64,000 bases of DNA from Casp-actino8 sp044358015 (GTDB taxonomy: Bacteria; Actinomycetota; Acidimicrobiia; Acidimicrobiales; Ilumatobacteraceae), in the NCBI GenBank assembly GCA_044358015.1, contig JBIKOO010000006.1, positions 1 to 64,000 of the forward strand, written 5' to 3'. The position numbers were made by a program, and so were the translations under genes. Position 1 is the first letter of the stretch, and every line of letters begins with the position of its first letter. Shown here one piece after another: positions 26,010-35,775 of this stretch. The notes beneath the pieces were generated by a model, which did not search any database, was not told the DNA's origin, and saw only the letters and a program-made list of their open reading frames with translations.

Positions 26010-29000
26010 ATGAAAAAAGCTCTGGGGTCAGCCAGCAGAATTTTTGTCAGCCTCCTCCTTTTCGGAGTCACATTGGCGATGACACAAATTCCGTTTGCTC
26101 ACGAGGCGTCAGCCATCAGTTTGGGATGGAGCCAGGGCGGACCCGCTATGAAACGGTTGGTTGATGTCTCGGCATCGAACGATGGTGTTATTGCATATGC
26201 CACCGAAGATCCGACGGGTGGGGTTCTGCGCAAAATTTGGAAATCAACTGATGGTGGAGCCAACTGGATCGAACTCGCAAATGCACCGAGCACTTCGTGG
26301 GGGGCCATCGCAGTCAGTGGCAATGGCCAAATCGTCTTTGCGTTGTCTTGGGCTGGCGCTGATCAAAGTATTTATCAATCAATTGACTCGGGTTCTACTT
26401 GGACCTTGGCTTATAAGACATCGAATCAATTGAACGATATTGCGATTTCAGATTCAGGTAACACTGTTGCCGTTGCGACGAAGGATGGAATACTGAAATC
26501 AGTCGACGGAGGTAAGAGTTACACCCTGGCACCTAATAGCCCAGGTGCGACGATTATCGACATGAGTTCTGATGGAAGCATGCTCGTCGCTGCGCATTAT
26601 TACACGACAATCAAGAAGTCGATTGATGGTGGCGATACCTGGCTTGACCTTGCAACGTCTGGTACGAATTGGAATCAGATTGCGATATCGGATGATGGAT
26701 TAACCATCATGGGAGCAGCAAAAGGCAATGCTGCTGGCGTGATGTCATCGCGAGATGGTGGACAGACATTTACTAGCGCGAATATTGGATCAACGTTTCT
26801 TGATCAAGCGGTGTTTGGTGGTATGTCCGACGACGGAATGATCATGATTGCCGCATCGTATGGAAGTAGCCCGCAGATGTCGATAGACCGTGGTGTGACG
26901 TGGAGCAGTTCTGGATTGCCAGCAGTGGGCTGGACAGGTTTTGCATTGAGTGATTCGGCCGTACCGAATCGTCGAATCATAGCCATTACCGAAAATGCGC
27001 AGGTCTTCTCGTATAGTCCGATCCCAAGTCCTTTGATTTCGTTGTTGTCGCCAAATGCTGGAACGACAACCGGTGGTCGTGAGGTGACAATCTTCGGATC
27101 ACATTTCACCAACGTGACCGGCGTGTCCTTTGGGTCAGTAGCGGCCTCGTCATATGAGGTATTGAGTCAATCAATGATGACGGCAGTTGCGCCTGCTCAA
27201 GCTGACGGCGCAGTCAACGTGACGGTGACAACTGATAGTGGCACAAGTCAGTCAGTCGCCACCTACACATATGAACCAGCGATTGTCCCAACGTTAGATT
27301 CGGTCACACCAAATTCTGGGTCGCCTGCTGGCGGTGCGTATGCAACGTTGAGCGGAACTGGTTTTCGCGACATCATCTCCATAACGGTTGGTGGGGTGCC
27401 TGCCGACGATTATTACTTTCTTGATGACAACGAACTTCGATTTGAAATTCCCGCCGGGGCCGTCGGGACAGTGGATATTGTGCTCACGACTGATGGTGGA
27501 GTTGCAACTCTCGTTAACGCTTTCACCTATGACGAAGCGCTGCGATCACCAGTAATGGGTTGGGCCGGATTGAGTTCGCTGCCCTCTGACGATGACATTG
27601 GTGGATATGTTTCAAAGGTTGTTCAAGACAGTCGTGGAAGCGTGTACATCTTGGGCTACTTTGAAAATGCAAGTGCCGATCCAACTGCAGATTTCGTTGC
27701 TCGATGGAATGGTGCAAGTTGGGAGGGGATCGGCTCAAACGGTGCAGGTGAGTCGGCATTTGAATGCGAATTCAATGATTGCTATTTTACCGATGTGGTC
27801 ATTGCTCCGAATGGCGATGTCTATGTCTCTGGTGATTTCGATCTTACAGGACAACCCGAACGGCTCTCAATTGCTAGGTGGGATGGAACCACGTGGAGTG
27901 CGGTCGGAAATAGAACGTTCTATATCTCGGCGATGGCTCTTGATAGTGATAGTCGCCTTGTCGTTACAGGAGACTTTGAAAATCTGTCTGGGGTTCCTGA
28001 GGCTGATTACATCGCCAAGTGGGATGGAGATTCATGGTTGGCTCTCGGTTCAAATGGGACTGGTGATGGGTTCCTTAATGCGATGGGATATTTGATAACA
28101 GCAGGAAGTAATTCGTCACTTTACGTTTCTGGCGAATTCACCGATGTCGCGGGAATTGTTGGAAATGACTACATCGCGAAATGGAATGGTTCAAATTGGG
28201 AATCGCTTGGTGAACACGTCATTGATGGAGATGAAGTTGATCTTCAAGCGAGTTCACTCTTAGTTGACTCGACTTCTGGTACCGACATCTTGTATGTGGC
28301 TGGCGGTTTCTACTGGGAAGATCACGAAGACCTACAAGTCGCAAAATGGGACGGAACCGCTTGGTCAGCCATTGAAGGGGATTCGCCTCTAGATGGCTAC
28401 GTCAATAGCTTGGCTCAAGCACCTACCGGTGCATTGGTTGCAGTTGGTCAATTCGGTTGGCGAAATGAAGATTCGTACTCAAGTATTGCATCTTGGGACG
28501 GAAAGAGTTGGCGCCCACTAGGAAGTGATGATGCCTATCTGACATCAGTTGTCGTCACTTCTGACTCGCGCCTGATTGTGGGAGGACGTTTTAGCGACTT
28601 GGGAGACTCTGCTACCGCAGACTGGCTAGCCATTTCGCAACCGGTGGCGCGATTACGAAACGTCGGAACATCAGCGACGGTGACTCCCAATATTGGACCT
28701 GAAAATGGTGGCTCGAGAGTAACTTTGATGGGCACACATTTCTCACAAGCCACCCAAGTGAAATTTGGAACAAACGTCGCGACTGATCTGACGGTGGTCT
28801 CGGCCGACTCAATATCGGTGACAACCCCGGCTCATGCGCCTGGTGTTGTTGATGTGAGCATCATTTCACCTTCTGGAACTCAAGTTTTTCCCAGTGCATT
28901 CACTTACTTTGAACCTGTCTCAAGCGTTGTTGATACTGAAGAGGAGTTGTTGTTACTTCCCGAACAGTCGATTACGGCCAAGAACCAATTTGTGGCGGGC

Positions 29001-29354
29001 GATTCGTTGACAATTTCAGTTCCGGGCTTGGTGCCCGGCGAACGAGTGCAATTCATTCTTGCGTCAACTCCAGAATTGTTGGCGAGTACTACTGCTGACG
29101 TAGATGGCGTTGCAACAGCAACTTTTGTATTCCCTCGCGATGTTCATGGATTCCATACATTGGCAGTTTTTGCACCGATAAGTGCTCGTGGAATGCGCCA
29201 GGCGATTTTTATTCACCCATTCGGAACGGTGATCGGCTTAGGTACTTTGCCCAAGACCGGTTCAGAAATTCAATTGTGGTTGCCATTTGTCATAGCAATC
29301 TTGGGCTTCTTGCTCATCACAATCTCAGGGAATCGCCGGCGCAAGATAGCGTAA
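26010..29354 (+). CDS. LPXTG-anchored surface protein with IPT/TIG and propeller repeats
   Basis: A 1114-residue wall protein from the ATG at 26010, preceded by GGCGGA. A signal peptide covers residues 1-37. Residues about 40-340 carry BNR/photosystem-II-stability-like repeats (KSTDGGANW, QSIDSGSTW, KSVDGGKSY, KSIDGGDTW). IPT/TIG domains begin at SPNAGTTTGGREVTIFG, at TPNSGSPAGGAYATLSG and, near residue 890, at TPNIGPENGGSRVTLMG. Between the second and third lies a repeated ARWNGASWEGIGSNG-type beta-propeller block (about 520-870). The end is a sortase signal: LPKTG at 1080-1084, a hydrophobic segment and RRRK. A binding or adhesive role is likely; the ligand is unknown, and no sortase gene is nearby. 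Confidence 0.85.
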   Translation: MKKALGSASRIFVSLLLFGVTLAMTQIPFAHEASAISLGWSQGGPAMKRLVDVSASNDGVIAYATEDPTGGVLRKIWKSTDGGANWIELANAPSTSWGAIAVSGNGQIVFALSWAGADQSIYQSIDSGSTWTLAYKTSNQLNDIAISDSGNTVAVATKDGILKSVDGGKSYTLAPNSPGATIIDMSSDGSMLVAAHYYTTIKKSIDGGDTWLDLATSGTNWNQIAISDDGLTIMGAAKGNAAGVMSSRDGGQTFTSANIGSTFLDQAVFGGMSDDGMIMIAASYGSSPQMSIDRGVTWSSSGLPAVGWTGFALSDSAVPNRRIIAITENAQVFSYSPIPSPLISLLSPNAGTTTGGREVTIFGSHFTNVTGVSFGSVAASSYEVLSQSMMTAVAPAQADGAVNVTVTTDSGTSQSVATYTYEPAIVPTLDSVTPNSGSPAGGAYATLSGTGFRDIISITVGGVPADDYYFLDDNELRFEIPAGAVGTVDIVLTTDGGVATLVNAFTYDEALRSPVMGWAGLSSLPSDDDIGGYVSKVVQDSRGSVYILGYFENASADPTADFVARWNGASWEGIGSNGAGESAFECEFNDCYFTDVVIAPNGDVYVSGDFDLTGQPERLSIARWDGTTWSAVGNRTFYISAMALDSDSRLVVTGDFENLSGVPEADYIAKWDGDSWLALGSNGTGDGFLNAMGYLITAGSNSSLYVSGEFTDVAGIVGNDYIAKWNGSNWESLGEHVIDGDEVDLQASSLLVDSTSGTDILYVAGGFYWEDHEDLQVAKWDGTAWSAIEGDSPLDGYVNSLAQAPTGALVAVGQFGWRNEDSYSSIASWDGKSWRPLGSDDAYLTSVVVTSDSRLIVGGRFSDLGDSATADWLAISQPVARLRNVGTSATVTPNIGPENGGSRVTLMGTHFSQATQVKFGTNVATDLTVVSADSISVTTPAHAPGVVDVSIISPSGTQVFPSAFTYFEPVSSVVDTEEELLLLPEQSITAKNQFVAGDSLTISVPGLVPGERVQFILASTPELLASTTADVDGVATATFVFPRDVHGFHTLAVFAPISARGMRQAIFIHPFGTVIGLGTLPKTGSEIQLWLPFVIAILGFLLITISGNRRRKIA

Positions 29355-29359
29355 GGGCC

Positions 29360-30067
29360 ATGAGCGAACATGCCCCAGTCGTAGGTCCTGCCGAAGACGG
29401 AACGATCAGTCCAAGTGTTGGTCTTTCAGTCATCCATCTTTTTGCCAAACCAACTTTGGTGTACGAGGCGGACGAATTCATCGCGGCAGTAAAAGAGGCT
29501 GAAGCTCAAGGTGTACAAGTTGTGTGTATCTCAATGCTTGGCCACAAGGCCGACGTGGCAATCATGGCGCTCACGAAAGATTGGCGTTTGCTGCGCAAGT
29601 TTCAAACTGCAATACAACACGCTGGTCTCGACATCATTGACAGTTATGTGTCAATGACCGAAGTCAGTGAATACGCCGTTGGTATGCCCGAGGCAATGTT
29701 GACACCACGGCTGTACCCGCAACTTCCACCCGAAGGCAAGTTGGCGTGGTGTTTCTACCCGATGAGCAAGAGCCGCGTGAAAGACGCGAACTGGTTCACT
29801 TTGCCGTATGACCGCCGCAAAGAACTGATGCACGAACATGGCACGAGTGGACGCAAGTTCGCTGGCCGAGTGATTCAGGTCGTCACTGGTTCGACCGGAG
29901 TCGACGATTTCGAATGGGGCGTCACGTTGTTTGCGAATCGCCCAGATGATTTGAAAGAAGTTGTCTACACGATGCGATTTGATGAAGCATCTGCGGTCTA
30001 CGCCGAGTTCGGAACGTTCTATGTCGGAACCGTGACTGACGTCAGCGAGCTTGCAAGCCTGATTTAA
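29360..30067 (+). CDS. hemQ: Coproheme decarboxylase (chlorite dismutase family)
   Basis: A 235-residue enzyme (ChdC/HemQ) that decarboxylates coproheme III to heme b, the last step of the coproporphyrin-dependent heme pathway of monoderm bacteria. The C-terminal half is diagnostic: LMHEHGTSGRKFAGRV, TGSTGVDDFEWGVTLF and VVYTMRFDEASAVYAEFG then FYVG. The proximal His is most likely the one in MHEHG. The Arg of true chlorite dismutases is not needed in this group. The start is five bases after the surface-protein stop, so they may share a transcript; the pairing seems accidental. It overlaps the convergent binding-protein gene by four bases. Confidence 0.92.
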   Translation: MSEHAPVVGPAEDGTISPSVGLSVIHLFAKPTLVYEADEFIAAVKEAEAQGVQVVCISMLGHKADVAIMALTKDWRLLRKFQTAIQHAGLDIIDSYVSMTEVSEYAVGMPEAMLTPRLYPQLPPEGKLAWCFYPMSKSRVKDANWFTLPYDRRKELMHEHGTSGRKFAGRVIQVVTGSTGVDDFEWGVTLFANRPDDLKEVVYTMRFDEASAVYAEFGTFYVGTVTDVSELASLI

Positions 30068-31326
30068 GGCGAGGCAATAACGCTGATACGTTCATTGAAT
30101 TGGCTATGACCTTGGTCGTCGAAGCCGAAGGTGATGAACTCAGCACGCGATGGATCGCCATTGGGATCAAGATCAAGTAATCCGGTAATGCCGTTGTAGT
30201 CAATATTGAGCGACTGTTGCAGTAGAGCCAAACAATCCTCAAAGACATTGCAGCCTGATCCGCCGCGGCTCACTTCGGGTACCTGGGCCATGAATTCTTC
30301 GGCGAAATCTGATTTGCTTGAAATTGCCGCGAGTGCCAACAAGTTGATGCAGTCGGTGATCGCAGTTGAAAAGGCGGGAAGAGAAATACTGCTATTTGAA
30401 TCGGCGCCAGCAAATGCATCAACAGCAACACCGACAAGTTCACGCCGAATATCTGAATCGAGATTGGCGTTGCTATTGAGGTCAACGGTCGCAAGAGCAT
30501 CATTGACGATGATCTTGTTGAGTGATTGCGTGTCGAGCAAGCTGTTCAGTAGTCGGCCACCGCTCTCGCTATCTCCGATGAGTGTGATGACCCGATTGGG
30601 ATCGGCGGTGAGTTGCTCGGCAATCGGAGCGAAGTCGGCAGTGGTGGTGTCGTAGGCGACTTCAGCGATGATGCTGATTCCTTGAACCGACAGTGATCGT
30701 CTTACTTCGGCCACGAACGAGCGGCCAAAGGGATCGTCGGGGTAAGCGATGCTGGTCTCAACTACTCCGGTCTGTTCAATCACTTGGGCGATTGCCTCGC
30801 TGGCCAAAATGTCCGATGGTGTGGTGCGAACGAATAGGCCATTATCTGGAAACGAAGCGAGTGCAACGGCGGTTGCCGTTGGCGAGCATGAACCGACCTT
30901 GTTTTCAACCAACCGCGGAAGAACTGACAGGGCAATTGGTGAAGACATCAGACCTACCAGCGCGTCGATTTGAAATTCACTGATGAAGTCATCAACCGCG
31001 GCAAGCGCTGTTGCCGACTCGTTACCTTCATCACGAATCACGAGTTCAACATCACGTCCGAGAATGCCACCATTGGCGTTCACGACGTTGATTGCATCAG
31101 TCGCGACTTGAATGAGTGGCTCACCTAATTCGGCTCCGGGGCCAGATTGCGGAAGCAACAATCCAAGCCGAAAAACTCCATCTGAAATTTGCGGGGTAAC
31201 GGTGGTGGAAACCTGTGGAGTGCTATCGGGCGTAGCGTTTGAATCGGACTGTGAGCATGAGGTGATGCTGCCGAAAATTCCTAATGTCAGCACGATCGCG
31301 ACAATGGGTCGGCGGCGGGCGTTCAT
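30064..31326 (-). CDS. Periplasmic-binding-type lipoprotein (Leu/Ile/Val-like)
   Basis: A 420-residue lipoprotein, exported and lipidated at the Cys of ITSCSQ near residue 26 after a positively charged, hydrophobic signal. The mature part is the type 1 periplasmic-binding fold of branched-chain amino acid transporters (LGLLLPQSGPGAELGEPL, NANGGILGRDVELVIRDEG, then ALVGLMSS). No permease or ATPase gene is adjacent, so it is an orphan binder that may serve a transporter elsewhere or act as a sensor. The ATG at 31326 rather than the GTG at 31335 is preferred because TAGAGT lies seven bases upstream. Confidence 0.85.
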   Translation of the reverse strand: MNARRRPIVAIVLTLGIFGSITSCSQSDSNATPDSTPQVSTTVTPQISDGVFRLGLLLPQSGPGAELGEPLIQVATDAINVVNANGGILGRDVELVIRDEGNESATALAAVDDFISEFQIDALVGLMSSPIALSVLPRLVENKVGSCSPTATAVALASFPDNGLFVRTTPSDILASEAIAQVIEQTGVVETSIAYPDDPFGRSFVAEVRRSLSVQGISIIAEVAYDTTTADFAPIAEQLTADPNRVITLIGDSESGGRLLNSLLDTQSLNKIIVNDALATVDLNSNANLDSDIRRELVGVAVDAFAGADSNSSISLPAFSTAITDCINLLALAAISSKSDFAEEFMAQVPEVSRGGSGCNVFEDCLALLQQSLNIDYNGITGLLDLDPNGDPSRAEFITFGFDDQGHSQFNERISVIASP

Positions 31327-31359
31327 GAACTTCACTCTACGAGAAGCAGAAGTAACAGT

Positions 31360-32067
31360 TCAGGTTGTTGGCGTATTCATGGGCGGGGGAGGTGGGAGCG
31401 TTCGGTCGGACTCAAGTTGTTGTTGCTCGGCAATGAGTTCAGCCTCGTAGCGATCCAGGGTGTCAAGCGCCATTGCCGAAGCTAATTCGATACGAAATTG
31501 GACTTCGGTCGCGGGACCTTCGCCGTATCCGATTCCGGCTGGCTGGCTGCCAGTGGTCATCGCGAAAATTGTGATGCCACCAGGCAGGTGTGAACAACTC
31601 ATCATTTTGTCGAAGCGCCATTCATGCGTTCGTTTAATCCCGGCAAACATCACGCGTTGATTAGTGACGAGAGCATTGCCTCGATCGGTGACATCAATTG
31701 ATTCTTCGCCTTTAGTGATCTTGCCACCTGTTTTACCGGCATTGAGTCGAACTCGACCAAAGATTGGGAACGAAACCCCGCCGTAACCACCACTGTATTT
31801 AGTTGGTTCGCGAACATTTTCGATATAGGCCGAGTTCGCGAGATAGGCAACGGGGAATTCATCTTTCTTCAGCATGAATCCATAGTCATCGTGGTCGGTG
31901 AACTGTTCGGCTGTTTTACCATTGCGGCAATCACGGACAACCTCGAGCATCGTCTTCAGGGCGTCGAAGTCTTTTTGCCACTGCTGCATCTGTGTCTGCA
32001 GTTGGAGCGTTTGCATCGCGGCAGCCTGAGCAGCCTTCCGCTGTTTACGTGCTTCAAAGAATCCCAT
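31360..32067 (-). CDS. Coiled-coil protein with PH-like domain
   Basis: A 235-residue protein not matched to a named family. The first 45 residues are a Gln/Ala-rich amphipathic coil (MGFFEARKQRKAAQAAAMQ). A central beta-rich region, with KGEESIDVTDRGNALVTNQRV then MFAGIKRTHEW, resembles the bacterial PH-type domain pattern in which a Thr-Asn-x-Arg turn precedes a strand and a basic-aromatic turn. The C-terminus is a helix with a Pro-rich end. No signal or membrane segment is present. The longer frame to 32115 is rejected because TATGGT lies six bases before the ATG at 32067. Confidence 0.6.
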   Translation of the reverse strand: MGFFEARKQRKAAQAAAMQTLQLQTQMQQWQKDFDALKTMLEVVRDCRNGKTAEQFTDHDDYGFMLKKDEFPVAYLANSAYIENVREPTKYSGGYGGVSFPIFGRVRLNAGKTGGKITKGEESIDVTDRGNALVTNQRVMFAGIKRTHEWRFDKMMSCSHLPGGITIFAMTTGSQPAGIGYGEGPATEVQFRIELASAMALDTLDRYEAELIAEQQQLESDRTLPPPPPMNTPTT

Positions 32068-32275
32068 GGGCTCACCATATAGAAGGGCTGTGGCATTACG
32101 GGGAAGATTGCTCAATTGTCAGGGACAAACATCCCAATCCAGCGGAACCTTGAGTATTGGCGTGACATGACTGAGACGTTCTTGAGTGGTCGTGGGCAGA
32201 GGTTGTACCGACAACGGCGGCGCCAGTTTGAAGCCAGATGAGCGATCCGACTAAAAGCCTGATTACATAACGCAG

Positions 32276-32716
32276 GTGGATCAGTATTCAACCCGACTTC
32301 TCGAGACCTCTGACCGAGTCGTACCACAGTGGGTTGAACGCCTGATTCAAAAACATTGCAATGAGCACATGATCTCTGAGCTTAAGGACGGAGATCATGT
32401 CTCTTCGGTGGTGGCGCGGGTCGGCAATGAAGTGCATACCAAGCTGCGCGATTTGTTGTTATTAGATGTCTTTGAGCAACGCACTAATCCTCTGGCAATT
32501 TTTCGTCAAGCAACCCGACCGATTAGCGAACTATTGAAAACAGCTGGTTGCGCGCCAGTCGTACGGGATGAATTTGATGAGCGCTCATTCCCTGATGACA
32601 TCTTTGGACTCAGCCCGGCTACGTGGGTTGATATTGACGAGACGATGGTCGAGCCAGGTATCGAGTGGGGCGCATGGAAAGCAGCCACCATCATGATGCG
32701 GAAGAAGAAGCAATAA
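32276..32716 (+). CDS. Conserved-looking hypothetical protein
   Basis: A 146-residue protein opening with GTG at 32276. I do not recognise a family. The N-terminal 90 residues look helical, with charged and Leu-rich stretches (RDLLLLDVFEQRTNP), and the C-terminal part contains Pro/Trp/Asp-rich loops (DDIFGLSPATWVDIDE) and a final MMRKKKQ. It has no signal, membrane or metal-site motif. The 208-base gap on its left side holds the promoter of the gene at 31360-32067 and a short inverted repeat GTTGT-accg-ACAAC at 32202-32215. glnD begins 51 bases further on. Confidence 0.5.
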   Translation: MDQYSTRLLETSDRVVPQWVERLIQKHCNEHMISELKDGDHVSSVVARVGNEVHTKLRDLLLLDVFEQRTNPLAIFRQATRPISELLKTAGCAPVVRDEFDERSFPDDIFGLSPATWVDIDETMVEPGIEWGAWKAATIMMRKKKQ

Positions 32717-32767
32717 GAACCGGCTCTGAAATAGTTGTTCCGACGATTTTTCGGTCAGACTGTACGC

Positions 32768-35050
32768 ATGGAAGGTCGCCAGCAAGTACTCGCCGACACC
32801 AAATTGCGTGGGGTGAAGTTGACCCATGCCTTATGTCAGGCGACTGACGATTGGTTGAGAACTATATGGGCTGATGCGTGCGAGTCCGTCAAAGTTTCGA
32901 AGCGAGTCGCACTTGTCGCTGTCGGTGGATATGGGCGAGGAGAATTGGCTCCGTTCAGCGACCTTGATCTGATGCTCGTACATGATGGAGCCAAAAATAT
33001 TGATGACCTCGCGTCAAAGATCTGGTATCCGATTTGGGACTCTGGAACAAAACTTGGTCACTCGGTTTGCACTGTGAAACAAGCCGTTGAGCTTGCAAAG
33101 TCTGAACTAGATGCGGCAACTGCGTTGTTGAGCGTTCGCTTGTTGGCAGGTGACGAATCACTTGCACATGAATTGAGTGCTGAGGGAATCAAAACTTGGA
33201 AAGCAAGTGCTTCCCTGCGACTGCCACAACTGATGCAACGAGTTCGTGATCGGCAACATGAAAATGGTGAGGTTGCTTTCTTACTCGAACCGAATCTGAA
33301 AGAGGGATACGGCGGCCTACGAGACATTCATGCTTTGATGTGGGCCGAAACTGCGGGAGTTGAAATAACGCGCTCCGATCGTGATGCTTTGAACGCTGGT
33401 CGCGATGTGTTGATGGCTGTACGAGTCGCTCTTCATCGCCACGTAGGGCGAGCCGTCGAGGTGATGCATCTTGAAGATCAGGATTCGGTCGCAACTTTGT
33501 GCGGATATCGCAATGCCGATGCCTTAGTTGCCGCACTTTCAAATGCCGGACGGTCAGTTGCCTGGGTTGGCGATGAAGTGTGGGCCCGGGTTGCTGCAGC
33601 AAGAACTAAACCGGTTAAAGATCAACATCTAGCGCCTGGAGTGATCTTGCATCAAGGCGAAGTCCATCTAGATGAAACCATTGATCCGTCAACTGATCCC
33701 ACGCTCTTACTCCGTGTCGCGGCTTCGGCAGCGCGGCATAAAGCCCGTATTGATCGCCCAACTCTTGATCGTCTTGCACAATCATGCCCGCCGATGCCGT
33801 CACCGTGGCCAGTTGGTGCGATTGATGATTTTGTCGGATTGTTATTGACGGCTCATGATGCGATTCCGGTTCTTGAAGCACTTGATCAACGTGGCTTATG
33901 GGTCAAAGTGTTGCCCGAGTGGGCTCCCAATCGCAGCCGACCTCAGCGCAATGCGTATCACCGATTTACGGTTGACCGACACTTGTGGGAGGCAACTGCG
34001 AACGCGGCAACATGGGCTGATCGAGTTGCGCGCCCCGACCTACTTGTTTTGGGAGCGCTCTTTCACGACATCGGTAAGGGTTATCCCGGTGATCACACCG
34101 AAGTTGGCGTGACGATGGTTGAGCGCATCGGCCCACGACTTGGCCTGAACGCAGAAGATACTCAAGTGATCTGCAACATGGTGAAGAATCATTTATTACT
34201 ACCTGATGTGGCGACGCGCCGTGATTTGGCAGATAGTGCAACGATCATGATGGTCGCCGATGAAGTAAAAACTCCCTTGGTTCTTGATCTTTTACACGGT
34301 CTCACTGAAGCCGACAGTTTGGCGACAGGGACTGCAGCATGGGGAACGTGGAAGGCCGAGTTGGTGAATGATCTGGTGCGACGGGTTCACCTCGTACTGG
34401 GTGGTGCCGAAATTGAAGAAGCACAGTGGCGGCTATTTCCAGATGCTGAAGTACTTGAAATGATGGCGGGTGGAGTGGTGACCTTTGGTGTCGCCGATGA
34501 TTCGGTGACAGTGGTGAGCCCCGACCGTCCTGGAACATTTAGTCGCGTGGCCGGAGTGCTGGCCCTGCATGGTTTAGGAGTATTGGGCGCACAAGCCCAC
34601 TCCGATGAACAGGGAATGGCAGCATCGCAATTTAGGGTGATCGTGCCGAGCCATGGGCCTATTGAGTGGGCTCCAATTATTCAAAATCTGACGCGGGCAC
34701 TTCATGGTGAATTGGCGATTGAGGCTCGACTATCCGAACGAGCAAAAACCTATCGTCGCAAGCGTCGTTCGGCCGGAGAGTTAGCTCCGCCACGAGTGAC
34801 ATTCTTTGATGAAGCATCCTCGAATGCCACGGTGATTGAAGTGCGTGTGCCCGATCAACACGGAATTTTGCACCGAGTGACCAAGGCAATGGCCGAAGTT
34901 GGTTTAGACATTCGTCATGCAACGGTGCAAACAATTGGCGACGAAGTCGTTGACTCGTTCTATGTGCGAACTGCTCGAGGCGAGAAGTTGACCGACAAAT
35001 TCCATCGTCAAGAAGTTGAACGAGCGATTCTGTTCTCGTTGGCTCCGTAA
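32768..35050 (+). CDS. glnD: [Protein-PII] uridylyltransferase / uridylyl-removing enzyme
   Basis: A 760-residue sensor of nitrogen status that modifies PII protein (in actinobacteria often by adenylylation). Domains in order: nucleotidyltransferase with GGYGRGELAPFSDLDLMLVHD (residues about 53-73), the GlnD substrate region with LKEGYGGLRDIHAL near residue 178, a phosphohydrolase HD domain with LFHDIGKGYPGDHTEVG near residue 433, and two ACT domains that bind glutamine, starting at VVSPDRPGTFSRVAGVLALH (near 580) and VRVPDQHGILHRVTKAMAE (near 690). The start is the ATG at 32768; the frame is open to 32735. PII and ammonium transporter genes are not adjacent. Confidence 0.93.
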   Translation: MEGRQQVLADTKLRGVKLTHALCQATDDWLRTIWADACESVKVSKRVALVAVGGYGRGELAPFSDLDLMLVHDGAKNIDDLASKIWYPIWDSGTKLGHSVCTVKQAVELAKSELDAATALLSVRLLAGDESLAHELSAEGIKTWKASASLRLPQLMQRVRDRQHENGEVAFLLEPNLKEGYGGLRDIHALMWAETAGVEITRSDRDALNAGRDVLMAVRVALHRHVGRAVEVMHLEDQDSVATLCGYRNADALVAALSNAGRSVAWVGDEVWARVAAARTKPVKDQHLAPGVILHQGEVHLDETIDPSTDPTLLLRVAASAARHKARIDRPTLDRLAQSCPPMPSPWPVGAIDDFVGLLLTAHDAIPVLEALDQRGLWVKVLPEWAPNRSRPQRNAYHRFTVDRHLWEATANAATWADRVARPDLLVLGALFHDIGKGYPGDHTEVGVTMVERIGPRLGLNAEDTQVICNMVKNHLLLPDVATRRDLADSATIMMVADEVKTPLVLDLLHGLTEADSLATGTAAWGTWKAELVNDLVRRVHLVLGGAEIEEAQWRLFPDAEVLEMMAGGVVTFGVADDSVTVVSPDRPGTFSRVAGVLALHGLGVLGAQAHSDEQGMAASQFRVIVPSHGPIEWAPIIQNLTRALHGELAIEARLSERAKTYRRKRRSAGELAPPRVTFFDEASSNATVIEVRVPDQHGILHRVTKAMAEVGLDIRHATVQTIGDEVVDSFYVRTARGEKLTDKFHRQEVERAILFSLAP

Positions 35051-35066
35051 GAGGTATCTTCTAGTT

Positions 35067-35774
35067 ATGAGCGATGCAACGTCAGCAGATTTCACTCGCG
35101 ACTTAGTGCGTTGGAGCGAAACTCTCGCCGGAATTGCTCGTACCGGAATGGGTTTTACGCAAAACTTGTACGAGCGCGAACGCTACGAAGAGGTTCTTCA
35201 TGTTGCGGCTGATATTAAGGCTGCAGCAGATGAAGCATTAGAAGTACGCCGCGAACAAGATCACTTCGTTCAAGAGTGGATGGACTCAATCGGCGAGGGG
35301 ATCCCAGGGTACGTCACTCCAAAAGTTGCAATTGGTGCAATTGTCGGAAACGATGACGGTGAAATTCTTCTGATGCAGCGTGCCGACTCTGGAATCTGGT
35401 TGTATCCAACTGGTTGGGCTGATGTGGGTTATTCGGCCAGTGAAGTAGCGGTCAAAGAAGTACTGGAAGAAACAGGCATCGAATGTGAGCCAATGCAATT
35501 GCTCGGCGTTGTTGATGGTCAGCGAATGGGTTTCAGTCGCTTCGGTATGTATATGTTGCTCTTTCATTGCCGTGCAACTGGTGGAACTTTGCAAGGTCAT
35601 CCGCTTGAAACGAGTGGGCTCGGCTGGTTTGCGGCAGATGCATTGCCGAGCGCTACCGCCGGAATTGAATGGTGGGGACAGATGGCATTCAATGCGATCA
35701 ATGGTGAGCGATCAATCGCAACATTTGATTTGCCACGTCCAACAGTGTGGCGCCAGGGTGACTCAGCAGACTGA
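35067..35774 (+). CDS. Nudix hydrolase with Nudix_N domain
   Basis: A 235-residue protein. An N-terminal helical domain of about 60 residues (LAGIARTGMGFTQNLYERER then YEEVLHVAADI) matches the Nudix_N region of nucleoside diphosphate-X hydrolases; the Nudix box reads GWADVGYSASEVAVKEVLEE then TG (residues about 112-133), with the conserved REVLEE replaced by KEVLEE, so the first Arg is Lys. The C-terminus has the usual helices. The ATG at 35067 lies 16 bases after glnD and has TATCTT six bases upstream, so it may have its own leaderless promoter although glnD runs into it. Confidence 0.85.
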   Translation: MSDATSADFTRDLVRWSETLAGIARTGMGFTQNLYERERYEEVLHVAADIKAAADEALEVRREQDHFVQEWMDSIGEGIPGYVTPKVAIGAIVGNDDGEILLMQRADSGIWLYPTGWADVGYSASEVAVKEVLEETGIECEPMQLLGVVDGQRMGFSRFGMYMLLFHCRATGGTLQGHPLETSGLGWFAADALPSATAGIEWWGQMAFNAINGERSIATFDLPRPTVWRQGDSAD

Positions 35775-35775
35775 A

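Noticed and set aside
32112..32327. A 71-codon minus-strand frame upstream of the coiled-coil gene
   Set aside because: No family features, and it overlaps the start region of the plus-strand gene at 32276. The promoter of the gene at 31360-32067 also lies beside it.
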